NCBI GenBank assembly: GCA_963708905.1
Contig: CAVPUV010000069.1
Coordinates: forward strand, 1-64,000
Direction: 5' to 3'
DNA from: SHZL01 sp963708905
GTDB taxonomy: Bacteria; Pseudomonadota; Gammaproteobacteria; Xanthomonadales; SZUA-36
DNA: 64,000 bases
The notes beneath the pieces were generated by a model that saw only the letters and a program-made list of their open reading frames with translations, searched no databases and was not told the DNA's origin. Below are positions 53,350 through 61,345 of this stretch, one piece after another; within the stretch, counting starts at the first letter, position 1, and each line of letters begins with the position of its first letter. Position numbers and translations under genes: made by a program.

Positions 53350-54338
53350 TCGTAAGTCAATTCCGTGACCTTGCCATGAAATACCCGGTAGACGAAGACG
53401 GTGTAGGCCACGATCAGTGGCAGCGTGATCACCACGCCGGCAAGTATGAACAACAGAGAGTTGGTGGCGGCCGCCGCGCTCCAGATGTCCATTCGGCCGA
53501 TGATGATGTCGGGAAAGATGCTGTAGGCCAGGCCCAGCGTTGCCATCACGCAAATCACCGCCAGGCCGGCGAAAACCAGCCAGGCATAGCCGTTTTTCAT
53601 ATACCGGGGCTTGTTCAGCAGCCAGGCCATGCCGACGAACACCAGCACGCAGCTGAGCGGCAGGGGCAGCAAGCCGATCGCATTGGGCAGGACGAACCAT
53701 TTGTCGGCGATCACTTGGCTGACCAAAGGTGTGGCGATGGACACCAGCAGCAGGCCAATGCCCATCGGCAACAGCGCTGTCCGCGCCCACCTGACCGCCT
53801 GGTCGAACAGTTCATCCGCGGTTTTCATCAGCAGCCAGGCAGCCCCCAGCATGATGTACAGAGCCGGCAGCGTGAGCGCGATCAGGGCCGAAAATACGAG
53901 ACTCACAGAAGTGTCTTGCAGCCCGGTAATATATGATCCCAGCATCCATCCCTGGGAGGTGGCGGCCAGCAGGGAACCGATGAAAAACGCCTTGTTCCAC
54001 ATGCTCTTGTGCACGTGACCCGCCTTGACTCGCAGGTCAAAGGCCACACCACGCAGGGTGAGACCGATGAGCATCAGCGTAACGGGAATGTAAAGGGCGC
54101 TCAGCACCAGGCCGTGCGCTTTGGGAAACGCGATCAGCAGCACGCCGACACCGAGCACGATCCAGGTTTCATTGGCGTCCCAGAAGGGGCCGATGGATGC
54201 GATCATCGTGTCTTTTTGCTGCTCATTGGCCAGCGGCAGCAACATCCCCACACCCAGGTCGTAGCCATCCAGCATCACATAGATGAGTAGCGCCAGGCCC
54301 ATGATCAATTCGTAGAAGACCGGTAAGCCGTATTCCAT
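53346..54338 (-). CDS. cydB: Cytochrome bd-type oxidase subunit II (CydB/CioB)
   Basis: A 330-residue integral membrane subunit with about eight helices. The N-terminus has the family block YVMLDGYDLGVGMLLP, and the segment IGPFWDANETWIVLGVGVLLIAFP is conserved. Together with CydA it reduces oxygen to water using quinol without pumping protons. The start is 15 bases after the cydA stop, so they are one operon. No separate small CydX-like gene is seen. Confidence 0.93.
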   Translation of the reverse strand: MEYGLPVFYELIMGLALLIYVMLDGYDLGVGMLLPLANEQQKDTMIASIGPFWDANETWIVLGVGVLLIAFPKAHGLVLSALYIPVTLMLIGLTLRGVAFDLRVKAGHVHKSMWNKAFFIGSLLAATSQGWMLGSYITGLQDTSVSLVFSALIALTLPALYIMLGAAWLLMKTADELFDQAVRWARTALLPMGIGLLLVSIATPLVSQVIADKWFVLPNAIGLLPLPLSCVLVFVGMAWLLNKPRYMKNGYAWLVFAGLAVICVMATLGLAYSIFPDIIIGRMDIWSAAAATNSLLFILAGVVITLPLIVAYTVFVYRVFHGKVTELTYD

Positions 54339-54353
54339 TATCTTATCTCCTCA

Positions 54354-55700
54354 TCAGCTGACGGCGGCAGGTTTGGCTTTGTAGCCGGCTACCAATTTCA
54401 GCGATTCCGCCGGCCGGGTGCACAGATGACGAATGGCCCCGATGTAGGCTATGAGCAAAAAGACATAAAGTGCCAGATAGGCGGTCAGTGTGCCCAGCAT
54501 GGTACCGGCGGCATGGTCCGCTACCACATCCCGCACCAGCAGGAGGCCGTCGACCATCCATGGCTGGCGGCCGATTTCCGTTACATACCAGCCGGCCAGG
54601 ACCGCCACCCAGCCCGAGAATGTCATCCACGACAAGGTGCGCAAAAGCAATCTCCCGGGTTGGTGGTCTTTGCGCAATGACCAGCTGGCCCACCAGGCCA
54701 CCGCCAACATCAGCACGCCGACACCCAGCATGATTCTGAAGGACCAGAAAACGATGGCCACCGGTGGGTGCGCGCCTTCGAATTCGTTCAGTCCGCGCAC
54801 CTCGCCGTGCGCATCATGGGTCAGGATCAGGCTGGCGGCGAATGGAATTTCCACCGCCCAATGGGTGGTTTTTTGGGTTTCGTCGGGCAGGCCGAACAGC
54901 ACCAGTGGCGCACTGCGCTCCGTCTGCCATACGGCTTCCATCGCGGCAATCTTGGCCGGCTGATGCTCAAGGGTGTTCAGGCCATGGAGGTCGCCAATAA
55001 AAATCTGCAGCGGCGTCAGTACGGCTGCCAGCACTACACCGGATTTCATCACTTTCCAGGTGGCGGGCCCGCTGACTCCCCTGAGCGCGCGCCACGCACT
55101 CACACCGGCCACCAGGAAAGCGCTGGTGAGGAGTGAGGCCATTAACATATGCACGAAACGATAAGGGAAAGAGGGGTTGAAGATGACAGCTGTCCAGCTG
55201 TGCACAAAGAACTCGCCGTTTTCGATGCGGTAGCCCGCCGGCGTCTGCATCCAGGAATCAAGGCTCAATATCCAGAAGGCGGACAGGGTGGTGCCGAAGG
55301 CCACCAGGAAAGACGAAATCAAGTGCACGCGGTTGGAAACGCGATTCTTGCCAAACAGCATGATGCCGAGGAAAGAGGCTTCCAGAAAAAAAGCGGTCAG
55401 TACTTCGTAGCCCAGCAGTGGTCCGGCGATATTGCCCACGGTCTCCATATACCCGGGCCAGTTGGTGCCGAACTGAAAACTCATGGTGATGCCGGAGACC
55501 ACGCCGAGGGCGAAGGTGAGCGCAAAAATCTTCACCCAGAAGTGATAGGCGTACTCCCACAACTGCGCGCCGCTCACGGTGTAGCGCAGGCGGAAAAAAA
55601 GCAACAACCAGCTCAGGCCAATGGAAATCGCGGGAAACAGAATATGAAAACTGATGTTGGCCGCAAACTGGATTCTGGCAAGCAACAGGGGGTCGGGCAT
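54354..55700 (-). CDS. cydA: Cytochrome bd-type oxidase subunit I (CydA/CioA)
   Basis: The haem-bearing quinol oxidase subunit. The haem b595/d ligand region near the N-terminus is in ARIQFAANISFHILFPAISIGLSW, and GWYVTEIGRQPW marks the C-terminal conserved loop. The quinol (Q) loop between helices 6 and 7 is short, which is the mark of the cyanide-insensitive (CioA) kind. The ATG at 55700 lies nine bases after GAGGA; a GTG immediately before it is possible. A gene for a MoaD-like protein lies upstream on this strand. High oxygen affinity is likely. Confidence 0.94.
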   Translation of the reverse strand: MPDPLLLARIQFAANISFHILFPAISIGLSWLLLFFRLRYTVSGAQLWEYAYHFWVKIFALTFALGVVSGITMSFQFGTNWPGYMETVGNIAGPLLGYEVLTAFFLEASFLGIMLFGKNRVSNRVHLISSFLVAFGTTLSAFWILSLDSWMQTPAGYRIENGEFFVHSWTAVIFNPSFPYRFVHMLMASLLTSAFLVAGVSAWRALRGVSGPATWKVMKSGVVLAAVLTPLQIFIGDLHGLNTLEHQPAKIAAMEAVWQTERSAPLVLFGLPDETQKTTHWAVEIPFAASLILTHDAHGEVRGLNEFEGAHPPVAIVFWSFRIMLGVGVLMLAVAWWASWSLRKDHQPGRLLLRTLSWMTFSGWVAVLAGWYVTEIGRQPWMVDGLLLVRDVVADHAAGTMLGTLTAYLALYVFLLIAYIGAIRHLCTRPAESLKLVAGYKAKPAAVS

Positions 55701-55732
55701 CACGTTATTTCCTCGTATGACAACTCAGATTT

Positions 55733-56029
55733 TCAACCGCCGGCGATCGCCCCGACAATAAGAAACGGCGCCGCCCCCGAGGCGATGACATCCGGCAGTG
55801 GCGCGTCCGGCGGCTGGTGCGTTACATCTTCCTCATTGGCAAAAAACCGCACCAGCGGCCGGCGTTCACGCGTCACATGATCGCGTATGGTGCCGCACAG
55901 CCTGGGGTACATGGCTTCCAGCGCATCGAGAATCGAGCTCGGCGTAACCGGTGCTTTGACGACAAGAACGACCTCGCCGTCAACATGTGCCAGCGTGCGC
56001 AGATGGTGCGGCAGCATCACGCGGATCAT
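55733..56029 (-). CDS. MoaD/ThiS-family ubiquitin-like protein
   Basis: A 98-residue beta-grasp protein ending in GAIAGG. The C-terminal Gly-Gly is what E1-like enzymes of the MoeB/ThiF kind adenylate before sulphur transfer or conjugation. The sequence DALEAMYPRLCGTIRD is the central helix of the fold. Its start overlaps the stop of the propeller protein (ATGA). A ThiF/MoeB-type enzyme is encoded further upstream on the same strand. No moaE or thiamine genes are near, so classical molybdopterin or thiazole work is uncertain. Confidence 0.85.
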   Translation of the reverse strand: MIRVMLPHHLRTLAHVDGEVVLVVKAPVTPSSILDALEAMYPRLCGTIRDHVTRERRPLVRFFANEEDVTHQPPDAPLPDVIASGAAPFLIVGAIAGG

Positions 56030-56670
56030 GGCAGTGTCTGTGTTTCCACGGACAGCACCGCCGGCAGGTCGCGCACGATCGGCGCCCAGCTGTCGCCGTC
56101 GTCGGCGGAGGCGTACACCTGCCCGCCGGCGCCGGGCTGCCAGCGAGGCCCGGATTCGTGGCCGCGCAAACCAGCCAGTTCATGCCACGACTTACCGCCG
56201 TCAATGGTGCGAAACAGCGCCGCGTCCTCGACGCCGGCGTACACGGTATCGGCATCGGTCAGCGACGGTTCGAGATGCCACACGCGCTTGAATTCCCACG
56301 GGTGTTGCGTGCCGTCGTACCACTGGTGCGTCGTCAGTGGTTTGCCGGTTGCTGCGGAGGTATCGTAGACGAACTTGTTGCTCTCGCCTTTCGGCATGCC
56401 ATTGCCGTCGCTGCCCGGGGACGGATCATCGGCCGAGCCGGGCTGCTCCCAGGTTTTGCCGCCATCACTGGAACGCTGGATGATCTGCCCGAACCAGCTG
56501 CTGGTCTGCGAAGCATAGATGCGGTTGGGGTCCACCGGCGAACCTTTGACGTGGTATATTTCCCAGCCGGCGAAGTGCGGGCCGGATGCTGACCACCGCT
56601 TGCGTTTGCCATTGGAGGTGAGAATAAAAGCACCTTTTCTGGTACCGACGAGGATGCGTATTCCGGTCAC
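56026..56670 (-). CDS. BNR-repeat exo-sialidase-like propeller, internally shortened
   Basis: The frame encodes several Asp-box (BNR) units such as SSDGGKTWEQPG, TIDGGKSWHELAG and SADDGDSWAPI, typical of six- to seven-bladed propellers of the sialidase/YVTN kind. Full family members have about 350-380 residues. This one has about 215 and joins WQPGAGG directly to QVYASADDGDSW, losing roughly 150 residues in frame at a shared Gly-Gly. The most likely start is the GTG at 56670, giving VTGIRILVGTRKGAF; a longer frame to 56739 is possible. It is probably inactive as a closed propeller. Confidence 0.65.
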   Translation of the reverse strand: MTGIRILVGTRKGAFILTSNGKRKRWSASGPHFAGWEIYHVKGSPVDPNRIYASQTSSWFGQIIQRSSDGGKTWEQPGSADDPSPGSDGNGMPKGESNKFVYDTSAATGKPLTTHQWYDGTQHPWEFKRVWHLEPSLTDADTVYAGVEDAALFRTIDGGKSWHELAGLRGHESGPRWQPGAGGQVYASADDGDSWAPIVRDLPAVLSVETQTLP

Positions 56671-56822
56671 GGCTCGCCCGAAGGGAGCCCCCGGGATGCA
56701 CCAGGACGGCGTTGCACCGCTTGACAAGGACGGGGCCATTGCCTGCGCGCTGCGCCTTGTCCTGGCACATCCGGGGGGCTCTGGTCGTGTCGAAATTCAT
56801 GGGTCACGGTACTAGTGTCATG

Positions 56823-57955
56823 TCACGCCTCGAATGTCGGATATAACCGTTTAAGTTTGATCCGTGCATTTTCTGCTGTGAATTGCCAGTTTACCTTGGC
56901 GCGAATCTGGTCGCGGCGCGCTTGCCAAGCGGTAACCTCGCCAGCTAATTTCTCCATGCTGTCGATGCGTCGATCCAGGCACTGGCTGATCAATACGTTG
57001 AGCTCGATTTCCGCGACGTTAAGCCAACTGCCGTGTTTCGGCGTGTAGACGAATTCAAAGCGATCCCATAGCGCCTTCGCCTGGTCAGGGGGAAACGCCT
57101 GGTATAGCGCGCCCGGGCTATGCGTGTTCAGATTGTCCATCACCAATGTAATCTTCTTTGCGTTCCGATAGCGTTGTGCAATGTCCTGAAGAAATTGCGC
57201 CCAATCCACTTTGGCCTTGTGTTCCGTCACCTTGGTCATCCGCGTTCCGGCCAGCGGCTCGCTTGCCATGAATACGTTGCACACGCCGCACCGTTCATAT
57301 TCGTAGTCGTGCCGTTCCAGTTGTCCGGGGCAAGCCGCAATTGGCGTGCGCGTCTCGCGGATGAGTTGTCGTGGTGTTTCGTCCATGCACACAACTGGGA
57401 TGTCCGCGTTGTAAGGTCGACGGTACACGTCGAGAACCCGTTCCATCGCAGCAACAAACTCCGCATTGGCTGCGGGAGGAATTATCCAGCCAAGCTTCCG
57501 CCACGGCTTGATTTCGTTTTTTTTAGCACGCGGCGAACCGTCTCGTAGGAAAGACTATCGACGTACTCAAGTTCCACCGCGCGATCGGCCAGCAAGCGCA
57601 ACGACCATCGAGCGAAGCCCGCCGGCGGATCGCTGCAACTCAAGGCGACCAGATGCGCCTCAAGCTCGCCATCGGCCTTGCGCGCATAGACGCGCTGACT
57701 TTGCTGCCGCCCCAGCGCCGCGTCCAATCCCTCCTCGACAAAGCGCTTCTTAACCCGATCAACCTTGCGCATGCTGATGCGCAAAATATTCGCCACGTCT
57801 TCTCCGCGAGCGCGATGATCGTTGAACTCACCCTCGTCGCAGTTCAACAGAATCAGCGCATTGATCACTTTCTGGGACTGGTGTGAGCCTTTATGCGTAA
57901 TAGCCTCCAATTCCTCTCTTTCAACCGCCAGCAGCGTCACTTTGTAAAGTTTCAT
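56823..57955 (-). CDS. IS630-family transposase (two frames, -1 shift)
   Basis: The first part (57955 to 57482) is the DNA-binding domain, with helix-turn-helix ANILRISMRKVDRVKKRFVEEG. It runs out of frame after VLKKT. In the -1 frame the protein continues through KKNEIKPWRKLGWIIPP to the DDE domain: VVCMDETPRQL, TLVMDNLNTHSPGALYQAF and HGSWLNVAEIELNVL carry the three acidic residues. The change of frame falls on a run of eight A at 57517-57524, a classic slippery tract. Production of full enzyme through programmed frameshifting or transcript slippage is the simplest reading. Confidence 0.88.
57517..57524 (-). promoter_or_regulatory. Slippery A8 tract for -1 frameshift
   Basis: On the coding strand the bases CTAAAAAAAACG hold the phrase A-AAA-AAA where zero-frame and -1-frame readings both begin with Lys codons. 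It joins the two transposase frames. No strong stimulatory stem directly behind it was identified. Confidence 0.7.
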
Positions 57956-58083
57956 TGAAAAACCCTCGCCGTCTTGTCAAAGATGGCAAAAGTTTAGCAT
58001 GATATATACGACATATCATTCGTGACACGACACTAGCCTCAACAGGTTGACTCCGATTTTAGTTGAAGTTTGTGCGCACGGCA

Positions 58084-59181
58084 TCAGTCGCCGACATATT
58101 TCGCAAACACCCCCCGCGCCACGCCGGCTTCCCCGGTACCCTTGACAATCGCCCGCCCGTCGGCGAACAGGGTCAGTTCATACACCTTGCCGTTGTCGTG
58201 AATCCCGGCCCGGATCATGAACTCGTTCGCCACCACCGGCCCGTGCTGCCGCAGCCGAGCGGCAATTTCGTCCAGGTGGGGCTTGCCCCGGTCTTGCTTG
58301 CGCCTGAGCTGCACCGCATCCTGCCCGCAAAGCGTCGTCGCGCTGGAGCCGGCTTTACCGGCAAGAAACTCGAAATTCCGCTGCTTGCAGCACGGACAAT
58401 CCCCATGTTCCCAGACACGGCCAACCTTCAATTGGGTAAACGTGTTGGCCCAAAGATCAACGCTCAGCATGGTCGCACACAGGCGGCCAAAATTGCCGCT
58501 GAGAATCTTCAGCGCCTCGGCGACCTGGAAGTTGGCGATGATGCCAACGGCCGGCCCGAGCACGCCCACCGTATCGCAGGTCGCGCTCTGTCCCGGCGGC
58601 GGCGCCTGTTCAAAGATGCAGCGAAAACACGGCGTCGCCTGGTTGCCTGCCGGGGCGGTTTCCCACGGAGCGTTTCCATCCCGTGTGTGTGGCAGGATCG
58701 CATACGACATACCCACCGTGCCTACCGCGCCGCCGTAGATATATGGAATGCCGTGTTTCACCGCGCATTCATTGGCGAGGTAGCGCGTGTCGAAGTTGTC
58801 AAGTCCGTCAATAATAACGTCCACGCCGGCTGCGTAGCGCTCTATGTTGCGATAGTTGATGTCATCGACGATGGCCGTGACCTTCACTTGTGAATTGATC
58901 CGCGCGATCTTGCGTTTGGCTGCTTCCGCTTTGGGGATGGCGTCGGCGATATCCTGCTCGTCGAACAGCACCTGCCGCTGCAGATTGGAGAGTTCAATGA
59001 AATCGCGATCGGCGATGACCAGGTGCCCGACTCCGGCGCGGGCCAGCATGTTCGCGGCCACGGTGCCGAGCGCCCCGCAGCCCAGTATGAGCGCGGTGGA
59101 GCGCAGCAGTTTACGCTGCCCGTCCGCGCCGAAGCCGGGCAAAAGCATTTGGCGGTGGTAGCGGGTGAGGTCGAAAGGCAT
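58084..59181 (-). CDS. ThiF/MoeB/HesA-type E1-like enzyme
   Basis: An E1-like adenylating enzyme of 365 residues. The nucleotide loop is GCGALG at residues 34-39; NLQRQ follows the Arg-finger region. The candidate catalytic Cys is in ATCDTVGVLGP near 200, and two zinc-type Cys pairs occur as PCFRC and CPCC. The C-terminal 100 residues are an extra module (LDEIAARLRQHGPVVANEF and GKVYELTLFADGRA). It would activate a Gly-Gly protein such as the MoaD-like one. The ATG at 59181 is preferred to a TTG seven codons earlier. An IS630 copy now separates it from the propeller gene. Confidence 0.9.
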   Translation of the reverse strand: MPFDLTRYHRQMLLPGFGADGQRKLLRSTALILGCGALGTVAANMLARAGVGHLVIADRDFIELSNLQRQVLFDEQDIADAIPKAEAAKRKIARINSQVKVTAIVDDINYRNIERYAAGVDVIIDGLDNFDTRYLANECAVKHGIPYIYGGAVGTVGMSYAILPHTRDGNAPWETAPAGNQATPCFRCIFEQAPPPGQSATCDTVGVLGPAVGIIANFQVAEALKILSGNFGRLCATMLSVDLWANTFTQLKVGRVWEHGDCPCCKQRNFEFLAGKAGSSATTLCGQDAVQLRRKQDRGKPHLDEIAARLRQHGPVVANEFMIRAGIHDNGKVYELTLFADGRAIVKGTGEAGVARGVFAKYVGD

Positions 59182-59297
59182 CGTCGGTCCCGTTGCTGTC
59201 AACGCTACATTATTACCATGCCGCCATGGATAAACAAATTAACAGCGCACGGTGCCGGAAACCACGCAGAAATTGACCTCGGTCAACCGCTGGTAGC

Positions 59298-59450
59298 GGC
59301 ATTGACTACCAGCTCGACAAGGGTTGGTACATCGGCGCTGACCTGCGCTGGATCGATGTTGATGCCGATGTCAGCGTCAATGGCGCCGAGGTCGGCAGCG
59401 TGAGTGTCGACCCCTTGGTCTATGGCGCCTATCTCGGCTGGAAATTCTGA
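59298..59450 (+). pseudogene. OmpW-family C-terminal fragment
   Basis: About fifty codons (GIDYQLDKGWYIGADLRWIDVD, then VDPLVYGAYLGWKF and TGA) match the last two strands and the aromatic end of the small outer-membrane porin OmpW. The upstream 70% of the gene is absent; the sequence changes to unrelated DNA at about 59295. Two bases after its stop begins hairpin repeat copy 3. Confidence 0.65.
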
Positions 59451-59451
59451 C

Positions 59452-59608
59452 TAGTGCGCATCAGGAAATGGATGCACGCTAACGCGGCACATGGACGTGC
59501 CGCCATTTTCAATGATGTAAGTCATTGAAAATGAGAGCGAAGCAAAACCACGCTTTTGCTTCGCGATTCCATAACGGGCTGGGATGCCCGTTTATGGACA
59601 GACATTAA
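59452..59608 (+). repeat. 157-bp hairpin-rich repeat, copy 3
   Basis: It is nearly identical to copy 2, starts TAGTGCGCATC and ends GACAGACATTAA. It overlaps the stop codon of trkH on the other strand and follows the OmpW remnant. The four stem-loops are intact. Confidence 0.92.
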
Positions 59609-61059
59609 CCACGCCAGAAAACGGGGCTGAATAACACGATCAGGCTCAGAAACTCAAGACGGCCGAGAACCATGCCGGTGCACAGGAGCAACTTGGCCCC
59701 ATCCGGCAAGGATTGAAAATTACCCGCCGGGCCGATCACTGAACCAAGGCCTGGTCCGGTGCTGGTCATGGACTGAGCCGTGCCGGACAAGGCGGTTACG
59801 AAATCGACGCCCAGAGCGGTAATCAACATTGTCAAGACCGCCAGGGTCGAGAGAAAGACGAACGAAAACGCCACCGCCGATGAGAAGATTTCGTCTCCCA
59901 CGGGCTGCCCGTTATAACGCCTGTTGATGACTGCGCTTGGATGAACCAGCATGATGATCTGTTCGCGCAACATGATCAGGCTCAGCTGAAGTCTGAATAC
60001 CTTCATCCCGCCGGCAGTAGAGCCGGAACAACCGCCAATCACAGTAAGAAAGAAAAATACCGGCGCCGCCAGAGCACCCCAGAGCTGATAGTCCTCAGTG
60101 GCAAAACCGGTAGTCGTGAAGATCGAAGTTATATTGACTGCGGCACTGGTCAATGCATCTTCAAAGCCGCGCCCGGCATGAACCATCAGGTAGACGGTCA
60201 TCGCCGCAATGCTCAACGCCAGGATGGCCAAAAACCCGCGGATCTGCGTATCGCCGAAGACCGCGCCGTTCAGAGTGTTCCAATACCGCCCATAGACGAG
60301 GAAGGGCAGCGCGCCCAGAATCATGAAGACCACCGCAACCCAGTAAATGAGGGGAGAGTTGAAATGGCCAAGTGAGGCATCCGAGGTGGAGAAGCCTCCG
60401 GTCGCCAAAGTGGTCATGGCGTGATTCACTGCTTCGAACACGCTCATGCCGGCGAGAACATACGCGAGCGCGCACAACACGGTCAGTGTCAGATAGACAT
60501 TCAACAGCAGTTTGCCGACGTGCCGTGCCCGTGGCAGGGCCTTTTCCGACCATTCGGATGACTCGCTGCGGAACAAACGCATGCCGCCAACCCGAAGAAA
60601 CGGCATCACGGTGACCGCCATGGCAATCATACCGAATCCACCCAGCCACTGGAGCATCGAGCGCCACAGCAAGAGATCGTCAGCCAGGCCATCAAGCCCC
60701 GATATCACGGTGGAGCCGGTTGTGGTGATTCCCGAAACAGTCTCAAACAGCGCGTCCACGATGGACAAGCGCAGATGGCTCAGGAACAAAGGGATTGCCG
60801 CGAACAGCGGAACCACGACCCAACTGAGTCCCGTAATAATGAAGACCTGCCGCGGATGCAACCTGTCTGGTATGTCGCGACACAGGACGACAAGGGTCGC
60901 TCCGCACACCAATGTGACGATGGCGCTAATCACGAACGCGCTCCAGTCCGGCGCTTGACCCCCGGCCAGGAACAGGACGGGCACAGCCATCATTGCGGCG
61001 AGCGCCACCAGCATGAGGCCGACGATGAACAACGCAGGTCTGAAAAGAGCCGTCTTCAA
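59605..61059 (-). CDS. trkH: TrkH-family potassium channel subunit
   Basis: A 484-residue potassium uptake protein with four pore repeats. The selectivity-filter-like loops are GITTTGSTVI, TLATGGFST, IFTTTGFATED and SMTSTGPGLG, in order. TrkH needs a cytosolic TrkA-type regulator to open; none is present here. The stop codon TAA lies at the edge of repeat copy 3, so its last few codons (VFWRG) border the repeat. It is divergent from the KdpD/KdpE-like pair, which may sense the same need for potassium. Confidence 0.92.
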   Translation of the reverse strand: MKTALFRPALFIVGLMLVALAAMMAVPVLFLAGGQAPDWSAFVISAIVTLVCGATLVVLCRDIPDRLHPRQVFIITGLSWVVVPLFAAIPLFLSHLRLSIVDALFETVSGITTTGSTVISGLDGLADDLLLWRSMLQWLGGFGMIAMAVTVMPFLRVGGMRLFRSESSEWSEKALPRARHVGKLLLNVYLTLTVLCALAYVLAGMSVFEAVNHAMTTLATGGFSTSDASLGHFNSPLIYWVAVVFMILGALPFLVYGRYWNTLNGAVFGDTQIRGFLAILALSIAAMTVYLMVHAGRGFEDALTSAAVNITSIFTTTGFATEDYQLWGALAAPVFFFLTVIGGCSGSTAGGMKVFRLQLSLIMLREQIIMLVHPSAVINRRYNGQPVGDEIFSSAVAFSFVFLSTLAVLTMLITALGVDFVTALSGTAQSMTSTGPGLGSVIGPAGNFQSLPDGAKLLLCTGMVLGRLEFLSLIVLFSPVFWRG

Positions 61060-61345
61060 ACCGCGAGTCCCGAGGCGGCAAAATACGGTACTGCGCGATC
61101 GCGGTACAATACGGCTACGATGAGCGGAGGAATCAAAGCACTACTGAACAACAGCATCCACCGGCCAGGGATACGGGAAAGCGTGGTTGGGCGCATGGAA
61201 AACTGATGGTTTGCTGCGGGGTTTTGACTGCGGCCAGTATCGGTCAGGGCACCGCATCTGACACATAAAATTTGCGTAAAATTTTTATGTTTTTCTTATA
61301 TTTCCAAAGCAACCGGATGTTTCCTCGCCGGGACGGTCATCTTCC

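Larger units (their letters stand above)
56813..58035. mobile_element. Complete IS630-family insertion sequence
   Basis: The ends are TAGTGTCATGTCACG at 56813 and, complemented, TAGTGTCGTGTCACG up to 58035: 14 of 15 bases agree, then weaker similarity to about 27 bases. The element lies between TA dinucleotides, the target duplicated by this family. It is about 1.22 kb and separates the ThiF-like gene from the propeller gene. One transposase is encoded in two overlapping phases. Confidence 0.88.
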
